Shown: one piece after another, positions 1 through 9,723 of the stretch | Numbering within the stretch: position 1 is the first letter of the stretch | Layout of the letters: each line of letters begins with the position of its first letter | Source of the DNA: Nodularia sp. LEGE 06071 | GTDB taxonomy: Bacteria; Cyanobacteriota; Cyanobacteriia; Cyanobacteriales; Nostocaceae | Reading direction: 5' to 3' | Assembly: GCF_015207755.1 (NCBI RefSeq) | Contig: NZ_JADEWH010000009.1 | Span: 124,001 to 188,000, forward strand | DNA length: 64,000 nt | The notes under the pieces: generated by a model | What the model was told of the DNA's origin: nothing | Databases searched by the model: none | Seen by the model: the letters and a program-made list of their open reading frames with translations, nothing else | Position numbers and translations under genes: made by a program

Positions 1-1010
1 AAAGAAATTTGCTTAATCTTGCTAGCATTGCCGGCAGTGCCAAATTGCTCATAGCGGTCAGAACAAACCTTCTGCATATATTTAATCGAAGGCTTGAGGA
101 AGTGACGGGGGTCAAATTCCTTGGGGTTTGCTGCCAAAGCTTCACGCACGGCGGCGGTGATAGCTAGACGGTTATCGGTGTCAATGTTAACCTTACGCAC
201 ACCACACTTGATACCTTTTTGAATTTCTTCTACAGGTACACCGTAGGTTTCGGGAATTGCACCACCATATTGGTTAATTAGTGCCAATAAATCTTCAGGC
301 ACAGAAGAGGAACCGTGCATTACCAAGTGGGTGTTAGGCAGACGGCGGTGAATTTCTTCAATGCGACTAATTGCCAAAATTTCGCCTGTGGGCTTGCGAG
401 TAAACTTGTAAGCACCGTGACTGGTACCGATAGCTACAGCCAAAGCATCTACCTGGGTTTGCTCTACAAAGTCTGCTGCTTCGTCTGGGTCAGTCAGCAA
501 TTGAGAGTGGTCGAGTGTACCTTCAAAACCGTGACCATCTTCAGCTTCACCAGCACCAGTTTCCAGAGAACCCAAGCAACCAAGTTCACCTTCAACGCTG
601 ACACCCAAGGAATGAGCGACTTTAACTACTTCACGAGTGACATTGGCATTGTACTCAAAGCTAGCGGGAGTTTTGGCATCAGCTTCCAGAGAACCATCCA
701 TCATCACGCTGGTAAAGCCATTCTTGATTGCTGAGTAGCAAGTAGAAGGAGCATTACCATGATCTTGGTGCATGACAATGGGAATCTCAGGATAAGTTTC
801 CACTGCTGCCAAAATCAGGTGGCGCAGAAAGTTTTCTCCAGCATAAGCACGAGCGCCACGAGAAGCTTGTAAAATTACAGGGCTGTCTGTTTCGGCTGCT
901 GCCTTCAGAATTGCCTGAATTTGCTCCAAATTGTTAACGTTAAAAGCAGGAATGCCGTAACCGTTTTCAGCCGCGTGATCCAAAAGCAGCCGCATTGGTA
1001 CGAGCGCCAT
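1..1010 (-). CDS. fba: Class II fructose-bisphosphate aldolase (3' end outside window)
   Basis: Enzyme of the Calvin cycle, glycolysis and gluconeogenesis that joins dihydroxyacetone phosphate and glyceraldehyde 3-phosphate; cytoplasmic, zinc dependent. About 336 codons are present, beginning [19 protein letters not shown]. Visible class II motifs are [14 protein letters not shown], the zinc-site stretch [26 protein letters not shown] and [11 protein letters not shown]. The family is about 359 residues in cyanobacteria, so roughly the last 20 residues are cut off by the window edge. The start is supported by a strong GGAGGA ribosome site (1017-1022), 7 bases upstream of the ATG. Identification is firm. 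Confidence 0.96.
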   Translation of the reverse strand, partial: MALVPMRLLLDHAAENGYGIPAFNVNNLEQIQAILKAAAETDSPVILQASRGARAYAGENFLRHLILAAVETYPEIPIVMHQDHGNAPSTCYSAIKNGFTSVMMDGSLEADAKTPASFEYNANVTREVVKVAHSLGVSVEGELGCLGSLETGAGEAEDGHGFEGTLDHSQLLTDPDEAADFVEQTQVDALAVAIGTSHGAYKFTRKPTGEILAISRIEEIHRRLPNTHLVMHGSSSVPEDLLALINQYGGAIPETYGVPVEEIQKGIKCGVRKVNIDTDNRLAITAAVREALAANPKEFDPRHFLKPSIKYMQKVCSDRYEQFGTAGNASKIKQIS

Positions 1011-1149
1011 ATATAGTCCTCCTAATTTATTTTTCAGCTAATCGACGTGAGAAAAGCGTTATTATTACGCTAATCTTAATACTTTTTTCAACTTATAGGA
1101 AATTATAACTAGTGATGGGTGTTTATGTTGAAGAACTTGACGCTATCTT

Positions 1150-1341
1150 TCATAAAGATGCCCTATACCTGCCATATACTACTGTGCAGTCAGCTACGCT
1201 ACGAATAATGGCTTTGGTAGCCCTGTATCCTAGATACCAACTTTGTTCATACTTCGGCAAGAGCGATCGCATCTCTTCTTGATGATCATCTAAATAAGCC
1301 AGCGGTATCTTAAATTCTGGCGATCGCGCACCATACCAAAA
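1150..1341 (-). pseudogene. Possible gene remnant next to tRNA-Lys
   Basis: A stop-free stretch of 63 codons without a usable start lies directly downstream of the tRNA-Lys gene on the same strand. It reads like real protein (for example PEFKIPLAYLDDHQEEM and YLGYRATKAIIRS) and ends in TGA at 1150-1152. I do not recognise the family. It could be the 3' remainder of a decayed gene or of an element that once inserted beside the tRNA, or simply a chance open frame. The rest of the 1011-1359 gap shows nothing else I can name. Confidence 0.25.
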
Positions 1342-1359
1342 TTACATTAACCTTAAAAG

Positions 1360-1431
1360 TGGGTCGCCCGAGATTCGAACTCGGAACAAATCGGTTAAAA
1401 GCCGAGTACTCTACCATTGAGTTAGCGACCC
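1360..1431 (-). tRNA. trnK: tRNA-Lys (anticodon UUU)
   Basis: 72-base cloverleaf on the minus strand. The acceptor stem GGGTCGC pairs with GCGACCC, followed by discriminator A. The anticodon loop CTTTTAA gives anticodon TTT, closed by TCGG/CCGA. The T arm contains GTTCGAATC. CCA is not encoded: the sequence after the discriminator reads CTTTTAAGG. Confidence 0.96.
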
Positions 1432-1491
1432 TTTTATTTTGTTTTGCAACTTTGCCATCATAGCATGAGCATCTGAGATTTGCAAACAATT

Positions 1492-2364
1492 TTATAAAAG
1501 ATTCACTCTCAAGCTTACAGATGCCGTGCAGCTAGCTTTTGGAGCTAAGACAGTCAGGTTTTCTCCAGTATTGAGGGCATTACGAGGGGCTGTCCAAGGT
1601 TCTAGACAGTAGAAGTCTTTGCCTTTGACTGTCCAAAACACCAGATGAGAATAGATCGGATCGTAATCTAAAGTCAGTTTGAGCGAACGGCTAGGATCTA
1701 TAACTGTGGCAGATTGGCTAGTCAAATCTTTAAAAGCAACATCAATTTCATCGCGGTTGAAATCAAAACTACCGTCAAATGAGTGAATTTCCTTAGTATT
1801 TTGGTCTTGATACTGCACAGAAGGAATTTGAAACTCTAGCTGACTCTTATCACTACCAGTCAGAAAGTAAGGATGGAAACCAGCCGAAAAAGGCATTGGG
1901 GTGGATGACAAATTTTTATATTCCTGCCGAATTGCTAAAGTATTACCTTGCAATTCATAGGTAAAAATGAGTTGAAAGTCAAAAGGATAAACTGCCTTAG
2001 TTTGCTCGTTGCTATTGAGTACGAGAGTCAGACTAGCGTTATCTTCAGTTTTTTGTTCAGTCACTTCCCACGGTAACTCACGCGCAAAGCCATGTTGTTT
2101 AAGAGTGTGCCGTTGCCCGTTGTGGGTATAGATATTATCCGGTAAATTGCCACAGATAGGAAACAGGATCGGATTTCCACCTCTGACGCTCAAATCAGGA
2201 TGAGTAAAGCGTTCAGTATCCAGATAGAAAATTTCTTGCCCCTGGATGCGCCAACGGGTGATAATACCGCCTCTTTCTGGTACTACTTCTATTTGAGAGC
2301 CAGCACTTTCATCGCTGAGGATGTAAGTTTTGTATTGTTGCTCTTGAAGGGTGATAGTAAACAC
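1492..2364 (-). CDS. Aldose 1-epimerase / galactose mutarotase-like protein
   Basis: 290 residues of the galactose mutarotase-like fold, which interconverts anomers of hexoses or hexose phosphates in the cytoplasm. The pattern VVPERGGIITRW, GGNPILFPICGNLPDN, KQHGFARELPW, FSAGFHPYFLTG and LEPWTAPRNALNTGENL is typical of the aldose 1-epimerase family in cyanobacteria. The conserved His of KQHGF and of GFHPYF are expected active-site residues, and the Glu of CLEPW is near the catalytic position. Substrate cannot be told. It lies downstream of pdhA in the same direction, separated by a 120-base gap holding a palindromic repeat, so co-transcription is uncertain. Confidence 0.85.
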   Translation of the reverse strand: MFTITLQEQQYKTYILSDESAGSQIEVVPERGGIITRWRIQGQEIFYLDTERFTHPDLSVRGGNPILFPICGNLPDNIYTHNGQRHTLKQHGFARELPWEVTEQKTEDNASLTLVLNSNEQTKAVYPFDFQLIFTYELQGNTLAIRQEYKNLSSTPMPFSAGFHPYFLTGSDKSQLEFQIPSVQYQDQNTKEIHSFDGSFDFNRDEIDVAFKDLTSQSATVIDPSRSLKLTLDYDPIYSHLVFWTVKGKDFYCLEPWTAPRNALNTGENLTVLAPKASCTASVSLRVNLL

Positions 2365-2437
2365 AAGCTTCAGTCCTAATTTAAAGTGAATTTAGAGTAG
2401 ATCCAGAAATTAAATATGCGTCTTCGGTGAAACCTTA

Positions 2438-2463
2438 TAGAGACGTTGTATGCAACGTCTCTA
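2438..2463. repeat. Dispersed 26-bp palindrome, copy 1
   Basis: Near-perfect inverted repeat with arms AGAGACGTTG and CAACGTCTCT, flanked by T and A. A second, perfect copy lies at 17031-17056. Both are immediately downstream of minus- or plus-strand gene ends. No T-run follows, so it is a dispersed repeat that could also act as a hairpin at the transcript end. Confidence 0.8.
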
Positions 2464-2484
2464 GGAGATAACACTCAGAACTCT

Positions 2485-3519
2485 CTACTCGTCTTCTGCA
2501 AATATGAAGCGATACAACTCGCTGGGGTCTGGTTCTGGGCTACTTTCGGCAAACTTCACCGCTTCCTCAATGACTTCTTGAATTTTGCGATCAATTGCTT
2601 TGAGTTCGGCATCGTCGGCTAAGTTTTGCTCAATCAGATCAGCCGCCAACTTCTTAATGGGGTCACGGGAAAACCAGAATTCTTTCTCGGCTTTGCTTCG
2701 CATTTCATCTGGGTCTGCGAGGGAGTGTCCCCGGAAACGGTAGGTGAGGGCTTCTATTAATGTTGGCCCTTCACCAGCACGGGCGCGGGCGACGGCTTCT
2801 TGAGCGACGGAGCGCACTGCTAGCACGTCCATACCGTCTACTTCCACGCCTACCATGTTAAACACGCTGGCTTTTTTGTAAATCTCTGGCTGGGAAGTTG
2901 CTCGTTCGTGAGACATCCCAATTGCCCATTTATTATTTTCGACGACAAACAGAATCGGCAATTTCCAGAGAGCTGCCATATTTAATGTCTCGAAAAACTG
3001 ACCGTTGTTAGCTGCACCATCGCCAAAAAAGCAAGCTGTTACTTGGTCAGCGTTTTGGTCTCCTAAAACTTCGCGGCGGTATTTGCTTTGAAAAGCTGCG
3101 CCAGCTGCTACGGGAATGCCTTCAGCCACAAAAGCATAACCACCTAGTAAGCCATGCTCGGCAGAAAACATATGCATCGAACCACCACGTCCTTTGCTGC
3201 ACCCTGTGGCTTTGCCAAATAACTCTGCCATCACTTCTCGCGCTGGTACACCGGCACTCAAGGCATGAACGTGGTCACGGTAGGTACTGGAAACAAAATC
3301 TTCACCCGGTCGCATCGCTTGGATCACACCTGTGGAAACTGCTTCTTGACCGTTGTATAGGTGGACAAAACCGAACATTTTGCCCCTATAGTACATCTCA
3401 GCGCATTTGTCTTCAAATGAGCGACCTAGTACCATATCTTCATACAGCCGCAATCCTTCTTCTTTAGTGATTTTGAGAGTGGCCTTATTAAATGTAGGTA
3501 ACGTGCGTTCTTGAACCAT
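2485..3519 (-). CDS. pdhA: Pyruvate dehydrogenase E1 component, alpha subunit
   Basis: 344 residues. It is the alpha half of the thiamine-diphosphate-dependent E1 enzyme that decarboxylates pyruvate for acetyl-CoA synthesis; it works with E1 beta, E2 and E3 encoded elsewhere. The thiamine-diphosphate motif is visible as [20 protein letters not shown] followed by VVENN (about residues 167-197). Other family stretches are [20 protein letters not shown] near the N-terminus, GGSMHMFS and [17 protein letters not shown] near the phosphorylation-loop region. Length matches the plastid/cyanobacterial type. Confidence 0.96.
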   Translation of the reverse strand: MVQERTLPTFNKATLKITKEEGLRLYEDMVLGRSFEDKCAEMYYRGKMFGFVHLYNGQEAVSTGVIQAMRPGEDFVSSTYRDHVHALSAGVPAREVMAELFGKATGCSKGRGGSMHMFSAEHGLLGGYAFVAEGIPVAAGAAFQSKYRREVLGDQNADQVTACFFGDGAANNGQFFETLNMAALWKLPILFVVENNKWAIGMSHERATSQPEIYKKASVFNMVGVEVDGMDVLAVRSVAQEAVARARAGEGPTLIEALTYRFRGHSLADPDEMRSKAEKEFWFSRDPIKKLAADLIEQNLADDAELKAIDRKIQEVIEEAVKFAESSPEPDPSELYRFIFAEDE

Positions 3520-4197
3520 TATTTTGTAGTATTCCTATAGTAAAACTGAAATTTACCATCTCAAATAAGTTGCTGTCAGACAATATCTGCTTTTCATTAG
3601 CTAGGATGTGCTGAAGTCAACCACCAAAATTTATGCACCAAAAAGGTTTATGAGCAATAGAGGCGAAACAATGAGTGAATTTTTGATTGTTCTACCCACG
3701 CTCTGCGAGGATCTTACCCTAAGGCCAACAAATACACCCCTGAGTTTTCTCACTCCCTAATCCTGTTCATAGGCTATCAATCAGGATAGCTCGGTTTCTG
3801 CATATCCATGAACAATTTGGTAAAAATGAATCAGGAATTTTTTATCTATAGCGCGATACTTGTAAAAAAAAGTTATTTATGCTATATTCACGAATCTTTA
3901 ATTAACACATATCCTTAACTGCGTAGCTGGGGAAATCCGTGAACGATCAGTAACTATAAGTGCTTACAGGCAAAAATACTCAGAATTAAAACAAAGTATT
4001 GGCGCTTTCTAGGCAATGCAAAATATTACCACTAAAATATTATTTAAATTTTAGGAAGTAACAAAATAGATTGTCTCAATATATACTTATAGTGTAAGTT
4101 GTTTACGGTATTATTAACCGTACTATTATGGCACGGTTTTACATGGCTGGAATGCTCTAGGTGAATTATGTTGATCACGGTGCAGGGGAAGTAGACT
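3520..4197. other. Intergenic region between divergent pdhA and ftn2
   Basis: 678 AT-rich bases that must hold the promoters of pdhA (leftward) and ftn2 (rightward). A short inverted repeat ACGGT/ACCGT lies around 4106-4122, shortly upstream of the ftn2 start. I see no RNA gene, known riboswitch or convincing open frame. Confidence 0.5.
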
Positions 4198-6471
4198 GTG
4201 CGAATTCCGCTAGATTACTACCGAATTTTGGGATTACCGTTAGCGGCAAGTGATGAACAGTTGCGGCAGTCATACAGCGATCGCATTATGCAATTGCCGC
4301 GACGAGAGTATTCTCAAGCAGCAATTTCTTCTCGCAAACAACTCATAGAAGAAGCTTACGTGGTTTTATCCAATCCTAAAGAACGTAGCAGTTATGACCA
4401 GCTTTATCTTGCCCATGCCTATGGCCCTGACGGCAATGGTAATGCTACTGTTGCAGTGGGAACCCACACAGAAAGCAACAACGCTGATGCTGACATCCAG
4501 AGTCTGAGTATTGACATTTCCCAAGAGGAATTAGTTGGTGCTTTATTGATTCTGCAAGAACTGGGGGAATATGAACTGGTACTAAAGCTAGGTCATAATT
4601 ACCTCACGAATCAAGGCGGTATAGCATCTGCTAGAGGCGCAAATGATCTCGAAAGTGAAGAATTTCTCGAAAATTCTGATTACCCAGATATTGTTCTGAC
4701 TGTAGCGCTGGCTTGTCTTGAGTTGGGTCGGGAGCATTGGCAGCAAGGTCAGTATGAAAATGCGGCTATTTCTTTAGAAACTGGTCAAGAACTGCTAGCT
4801 CGTGAAGGGCTATTTGCCAGCGTCCAGGCGGAAATGCAGGCTGATTTGTATAAATTGCGCCCCTATCGAATTTTGGAATTGTTGGCATTACCTGAAGAAA
4901 AGTTTGCCCAAAGAAGACAAGGCTTAGGATTTTTGCATGACATCTTGAGCGATCGCGGTGGTATCGATGGTACTGGCAATGATCAATCAGGTCTGAATAT
5001 AGATGATTTTTTACGCTTTATCCAGCAATTACGCAACTATTTAACAGTTGGTGAACAACATAAGTTATTTGAAGCGGAAAGTAAACGTCCATCTGCTGTT
5101 GCCACTTACTTGGCGGTTTATGCCTTATTAGCACGGGGATTCACTCAATATCAACCGGCTTTAATTCGTCAGGCGAAGCAAATGCTGATGCGTTTGGGAA
5201 AACGTCAAGATGTGCATTTAGAACAATCGCTGTGTGCGCTGCTACTGGGTCAAACCGAAGAAGCCACCCGTGTTTTAGAACTCAGTCAGGAATACGAAGC
5301 CCTAGCTTTGATTCGGGAAAAATCCCTAGACTCTCCCGACTTGCTACCGGGGCTATGTTTGTATGCTGAACAATGGTTACAAAATGAAGTATTCCTTCAC
5401 TTTCGAGATTTAGCTAAACAGCAAGCTTCGCTGAAAGATTATTTTGCTAACCAAAAGGTGCAAGCTTATTTAGAAGCTTTACCTAACGATGCAGAAACCA
5501 GTCAGGAATGGGCTATCATCAATCGTCAGTCTTTTTCCCACCCTCCGCGTCAGAGTTATCATTCCACTGCTGTTTCTCCACAATTTGCCCAGGATAAAAC
5601 ACCTGATGCGGATTTATCAGCAACGCCAGATCACAAAAGACATGAAAATGCCAACTTCACGCCAACTCATGGCAGTACACCACCAGATATCATTTCACGA
5701 GTGGCTAACTCACAAACACATTTAGCACAATTTTCTCATCCTGAACACACAACCAGAGCCACTAACCATCATCTCAATGGTGCAGCTAAATCAACTCCCA
5801 CTAGTCAAGTCAAAAAGCGCCGGAGACGAAAGCCCAGTCAACCTGTCAACCGGGGTTATCCTCAACAGCAACAAGCTTTTGCTGCGACTTTAGAAGGAAA
5901 AACACGACTTGTTTGGACTATATTTGGTTCTTTAGCAGGTATCTTAGTTTTTTGGCTGTTAGTTTCGACGACATTTGGATTGGTGAAAAATTTATTATTC
6001 CCTGCACCAGTTTTACAAGGTGAACAGTTATTTGTGCAACTGAATGAACCACCCATAAATATTCCAGACGAAAGCAGCAAGTTACAACCCCCAGAAGGTT
6101 CTTTGACCGATGGGACGGCGCAAGAAGTTATTCAGACTTGGCTATCTACTAAAGCCGCAGCTTTAGGGCCGAAATATAACCTGGATAGTTTACAAGACAT
6201 TCTTACAGATACAACTCTTTCTCAATGGCGGGGGCTGGCCCAACAAGAGAGGTCACAGAACCGCCATCGGACATATAACCACACAGTCAAGGTGGAATAC
6301 TTTGATCAGAAATCGGATCAAGCTGTAGTCGTGGCTACAGTCAGGGAAGTCACGCAGTTCTATGACCAGGGTCAGATCAGAAATTTTACTGATGAAACTT
6401 TGCGGGTGCGATACTCTTTAATTCGACAAGCCGATGTTTGGCGTATCCAAAATATGTCGGTTATTAATTAA
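4198..6471 (+). CDS. ftn2: Cell division protein Ftn2/ZipN (ARC6 homologue)
   Basis: 757 residues. Membrane anchor and organiser of the FtsZ ring in cyanobacteria, orthologous to plant ARC6. An N-terminal J-like domain (about 1-70, from PLDYYRILGLPLAASDEQL to LSNPKERSSYDQL) lacks the HPD tripeptide of true DnaJ proteins, as expected for this family. A long helical middle region is followed by a proline/serine-rich basic linker (about 480-565, containing KKRRRRKPSQP), one transmembrane helix near 571-592 and a C-terminal ARC6-type extracytoplasmic domain (about 630-757, starting near DGTAQEVIQTWLSTKAAALG). The start is GTG, preceded by GGGGAA. It is divergent from pdhA. Confidence 0.92.
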   Translation: MRIPLDYYRILGLPLAASDEQLRQSYSDRIMQLPRREYSQAAISSRKQLIEEAYVVLSNPKERSSYDQLYLAHAYGPDGNGNATVAVGTHTESNNADADIQSLSIDISQEELVGALLILQELGEYELVLKLGHNYLTNQGGIASARGANDLESEEFLENSDYPDIVLTVALACLELGREHWQQGQYENAAISLETGQELLAREGLFASVQAEMQADLYKLRPYRILELLALPEEKFAQRRQGLGFLHDILSDRGGIDGTGNDQSGLNIDDFLRFIQQLRNYLTVGEQHKLFEAESKRPSAVATYLAVYALLARGFTQYQPALIRQAKQMLMRLGKRQDVHLEQSLCALLLGQTEEATRVLELSQEYEALALIREKSLDSPDLLPGLCLYAEQWLQNEVFLHFRDLAKQQASLKDYFANQKVQAYLEALPNDAETSQEWAIINRQSFSHPPRQSYHSTAVSPQFAQDKTPDADLSATPDHKRHENANFTPTHGSTPPDIISRVANSQTHLAQFSHPEHTTRATNHHLNGAAKSTPTSQVKKRRRRKPSQPVNRGYPQQQQAFAATLEGKTRLVWTIFGSLAGILVFWLLVSTTFGLVKNLLFPAPVLQGEQLFVQLNEPPINIPDESSKLQPPEGSLTDGTAQEVIQTWLSTKAAALGPKYNLDSLQDILTDTTLSQWRGLAQQERSQNRHRTYNHTVKVEYFDQKSDQAVVVATVREVTQFYDQGQIRNFTDETLRVRYSLIRQADVWRIQNMSVIN

Positions 6472-7255
6472 ATTGGCATGAAATTTTACATGGAAAAAAA
6501 CTCAAATCAAGTCTGTAAGTTGTAATTTTTACCAATAAAAAAGAAATATAAATTACCCGTAGTGGCGTGGCAAGCTGAAAATGTTGCATTATGTTTCTCT
6601 TGTGGAACAGACAAGATGCCTGTTCTGGGCTGGCTAGAAGTCCACTCCACAATATTTATGTTTATGCACTAATTTAGGCTTGTCAGTCCAATAGGGTGCG
6701 TTACGCTGCGCGACAACATACCCTAAACTTCATTTTTCTTTACATAGTTATAAATATTCCAGCCTACTTACCCCTGATTCTGGGGTGCTTCACATTTTTG
6801 CCGCAACGTTTATTCCGGCTTATTCCTTTGTGGATTGCGGTTTTCAGCTAATCCATAACTGAAATGTCATGTTTCCATAACATTTACGCTATGCTTCCAA
6901 ACGTAATTACGGCAGTTTGTCATGGTTTGCTGACATTATGATCCCCGAAGAGCCGATAAATTCGTATAACAGGCAAAAAAGTGCCTGTAACCCCCTTGAT
7001 CCCTAGCAAGGTTTAATGGTTAATATTTACTTAACAAAAGAACTGCTCCGATCCCAAAGAAATGCTGATCATGGCATGATCGCGGAATCGAAAGGTTGTG
7101 ACTCTCAATTTAAGAACAAATTAAAAACTTAAAAGCTGGGCAAAACCAGAAGTCAGGAATCAGAAATTCATCTGGGGTAGATGACATTTTATTTTATAGA
7201 AGATTCTGTAACCCAGGGAAATCATTTACCTTGCAAACTACTGGAGTCCAAGATT
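6472..7255. other. Intergenic region ftn2 to DUF4912 gene
   Basis: 784 bases without a supportable gene. It carries one copy of the TAGGGTG...CACCCTA-type repeat (6692-6725) and a hairpin ACAGGCA/TGCCTGT at about 6970-6989 that is not followed by a T-run. The long leader before 7256 may carry the promoter of the DUF4912 gene. Confidence 0.5.
6692..6725. repeat. Dispersed TAGGGTG-type inverted repeat, copy 1
   Basis: Reads TAGGGTGCGTTACGCTGCGC then GACAACATACCCTA; the ends TAGGGT and ACCCTA are inverted. Related copies are at 19040-19075 and, as two half copies, at 52304-52384. Confidence 0.75.
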
Positions 7256-8515
7256 ATGGCAAAAGAACGCCCACCACTAGAAGAGATGACATTAAGGCAA
7301 CTACGCAAAGTTGCCAGTGAATATAGCATCTCTCGCTATAGCCGAATGCGTAAATCTCAACTGCTGGCATCGATTCAAGAAGTCCAGCGCAGCAAAATAT
7401 CGCTTAGTCCAACTCGTTCACTGGAGGCACAGGAAACCGTGGAAGCAGCAAAATTTGAATTAGGCCAAGAAGACCGAACTGGTGGTTCTTTGGCTGATGT
7501 TGATGAAGGACTGGCAGACCTACCACAAGGTTATGGTGAAAGCCGGATTGTACTGTTACCCCGCGATCCTCAATGGGCTTATACCTACTGGGATATTCCT
7601 CACGAACATAAAGCGGAACTACGCCAACAAGGTGGACAGCAACTAGCACTGCGGATCTACGATGTTACCGACATCGATATTGATCACCAAAGCCCTCACA
7701 GTATTCAAGAATATCCTGCTGACGAATTGGCAAGAGAATGGTATATTCCCATTCCAGTGAGCGATCGCGATTATGTCATAGATATCGGTTACCGTACTGC
7801 TGATGGTCGTTGGTTAGTATTGGCGCGTTCTGCGAGAGTACACATTCCTCCTGTTTATCCATCAGACTGGATTGAGGATGCTTTTGTGACTGTCAACTTT
7901 GAAGAAGATTTACGTGGTAAAACTGTTTACGAATTAGTCCCCCCGGCGAAGAAAGCCGCAGCCGCAGCGTCAGCCGGAATAGGAGTAAACGGTAACAGTA
8001 ACCCCATATACGAAGAAATCTTTGGCTTGGCTGAATCTGCCGAAGCCCAACGAGTTGCTGGTTCTCTGTTCGGTTCCATGCACCAAGTACCAAGTTCTGC
8101 ACGTCCGGAAGAAGCTATTAGTTCCTACGTTTTCCCCTCTGGTGTAGGTATGTGGGCTGTTCCTACTGCGTCTGGTTTAACCATGTCTGGTGCTGGTATG
8201 TCAGGTGCGGGCTTCTCGGCTGGCGTACCAATGCGTCCTCGCCAATTCTGGTTAGTTGCTGACGCTGAGTTAATTGTTTACGGTGCAACCGAACCTGATG
8301 CAACTGTGACTATTGGCGGTCGTCAAATTAAACTGAATCCAGATGGGACATTCCGCTTCCAAATGTCCTTCCAAGATGGTTTGATTGACTATCCAATTGT
8401 GGGTGTGGCGGCTGATGGTGAACAAACACGATCAATTCAAATGAAGTTTAATCGTGAGACTCCATCTCGAAATACCAATACTAAAGATGAAGCCGTTGTA
8501 GAATGGTTTGCTTAA
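7256..8515 (+). CDS. DUF4912 domain protein with Rho/SAP-like N-terminus
   Basis: 419 residues of unknown function. The N-terminus (LEEMTLRQLRKVASEYSIS, about 9-50) resembles the Rho N-terminal/SAP-like helical motif. Next comes the DUF4912 domain (about 100-215, with RIVLLPRDPQWAYTYWDI, YVIDIGYRTADGRW and VHIPPVYPSDW). Then comes a Gly/Ala/Met-rich segment and a C-terminal module (FWLVADAELIVYGATEPDA...FRFQMSF) shared with related cyanobacterial proteins. An earlier in-frame ATG exists at 7181, but the ATG at 7256 has GGAG 13 bases upstream and begins the conserved MAKERPP sequence, so I prefer it. Confidence 0.85.
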   Translation: MAKERPPLEEMTLRQLRKVASEYSISRYSRMRKSQLLASIQEVQRSKISLSPTRSLEAQETVEAAKFELGQEDRTGGSLADVDEGLADLPQGYGESRIVLLPRDPQWAYTYWDIPHEHKAELRQQGGQQLALRIYDVTDIDIDHQSPHSIQEYPADELAREWYIPIPVSDRDYVIDIGYRTADGRWLVLARSARVHIPPVYPSDWIEDAFVTVNFEEDLRGKTVYELVPPAKKAAAAASAGIGVNGNSNPIYEEIFGLAESAEAQRVAGSLFGSMHQVPSSARPEEAISSYVFPSGVGMWAVPTASGLTMSGAGMSGAGFSAGVPMRPRQFWLVADAELIVYGATEPDATVTIGGRQIKLNPDGTFRFQMSFQDGLIDYPIVGVAADGEQTRSIQMKFNRETPSRNTNTKDEAVVEWFA

Positions 8516-8550
8516 CTTGCTGATGGTGAATTGAAAATATTAAAATCTTC

Positions 8551-8585
8551 CCCGCTTGATTAATTTCATAGCGGGTTTTTGTTTG
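8551..8585 (+). terminator. Intrinsic terminator of the DUF4912 gene
   Basis: Inverted repeat CCCGCT (8551-8556) and AGCGGG (8570-8575), followed by TTTTTGTTTG, 35 bases after the stop codon. Confidence 0.85.
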
Positions 8586-8939
8586 TCTTCTGGATAGGAC
8601 TGATCTCAAGTCTGGTTAATTAGTGAAGTTTGCCACAGCGAAGAACCCCACCCCCAACCCCTCCCCGCAAGCGAGGAGGGGAGAATTTGATTCAATTTGG
8701 GGAGTTTTCGGGTTTACAGCACTTCCTTCTGCTATGAGGTACACATAGCGGGCAAGATGCCCGCACCACAAGAGTTTTATCATTAATATCTGTACCTTAT
8801 AATACCGGGAACTGCTGTAATTAAGTGAGCAAACAGACTGGATATGATACAGAAAATCTCTGAAACTCTCATGACTCTGTGGCCTCTGCGTCCTCTGTGG
8901 TTCGTTATTTCCTAAAAATAAGTAGGACGGCGTAAATAA
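8586..8939. other. Intergenic repeat-bearing gap
   Basis: About 350 bases between convergent genes. It contains the GC-rich dispersed repeat at 8646-8683 and, at about 8870-8910, a CTCTG-rich stretch (CTCTGTGGCCTCTGCGTCC...GGTTCGTT) that recurs in variant form near 33360, 48450 and 54120. No gene is seen. Confidence 0.5.
8646..8683. repeat. Dispersed CCCCTCCCCGCAAGCGAGGAGGGG repeat family, copy 1
   Basis: A C-rich lead (CCCCACCCCCAA) followed by a hairpin with arms CCCCTCC and GGAGGGG around CCGCAAGCGA. Five copies lie in this window: 8646, 25842, 28122, 28206 and 46322. All are between genes. Confidence 0.85.
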
Positions 8940-9602
8940 TTAAACCTTAGCTGAACTTTGTGCTTTCAAATAGGTAAATACAGATTTATCGCCAATATCT
9001 GGCGGAATGGCTTGGAATGCTTTACGCAAGGCAAATACTAGAAACAAAATTGCCCAAACTCCTAATAAAGCTTGTTCCCAGTGAGTTGGTAAAATTCCTA
9101 CCAAATGTCCCAGCAGAAGTAAGGGAACTATGAAAGTTAATAACTTAGTTTCTAGGCGATTAAAGCAAAAAGCTTCTTTGAAAAAAATACCTGTTAATGC
9201 CACGAAGGTAAAACCTATCCCAAATAATGTTAGCGGTTGGTTGTAAACTGCGATCGCTAAAGGTTCACTACTAGACAATGCCAGGACTACTGCTGATATA
9301 CTGCCGATCGCCCAAAAAACTTGTAATAGTCGGTGCAGCAATGCCATGTAGATGTGAATGGTTAATAAACTGATACCCAGACCAAGACTAAAACAGGCAT
9401 ATAAAGGAGTGAGTGCCGCTATAGTAGTAGGATTATTGTTGAATAAAACCAAAGCGCTGCCGATGGCAAAGCTGAGTGCTGCTACCATTAAACCAGCGCG
9501 GTAGATAATCACCCCAGTGCGATCGCTTTCATCAATTGAAAATTCCCCAAACTGACCTTGATAAACTTCTGGTGCAGATAGTGTTTGTGTCGTCATATGC
9601 AA
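8940..9602 (-). CDS. DUF2301-type integral membrane protein
   Basis: 220 residues with about six or seven hydrophobic helices (for example LMVAALSFAIGSALVLF, LLLLGHLVGILPTHW, ALLGVWAILFLVFAL). It matches the cyanobacterial DUF2301 membrane family as I remember it (VIIYRAGLMVAALSFAIGS, FKEAFCFNRLETKLLTF); function unknown. Two start codons, at 9602 and 9596, are possible (ATG CAT ATG); neither has a good ribosome site. It stands apart from the upstream gene by 121 AT-rich bases. Confidence 0.75.
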   Translation of the reverse strand: MHMTTQTLSAPEVYQGQFGEFSIDESDRTGVIIYRAGLMVAALSFAIGSALVLFNNNPTTIAALTPLYACFSLGLGISLLTIHIYMALLHRLLQVFWAIGSISAVVLALSSSEPLAIAVYNQPLTLFGIGFTFVALTGIFFKEAFCFNRLETKLLTFIVPLLLLGHLVGILPTHWEQALLGVWAILFLVFALRKAFQAIPPDIGDKSVFTYLKAQSSAKV

Positions 9603-9723
9603 AAAACTATAGTTAGGATAATTCTTTAAATTTAAATATTGAATTTTGTCAATAGTATTTAGGCTTAAAATTAAACTTTATTTTATACTTATATTTTAGA
9701 TGATGCTTTGTCTTCTATCAATT

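Noticed and set aside
7181..7255. Upstream start of the DUF4912 gene
   Set aside because: The ATG at 7256 has the better ribosome site and starts the conserved sequence.
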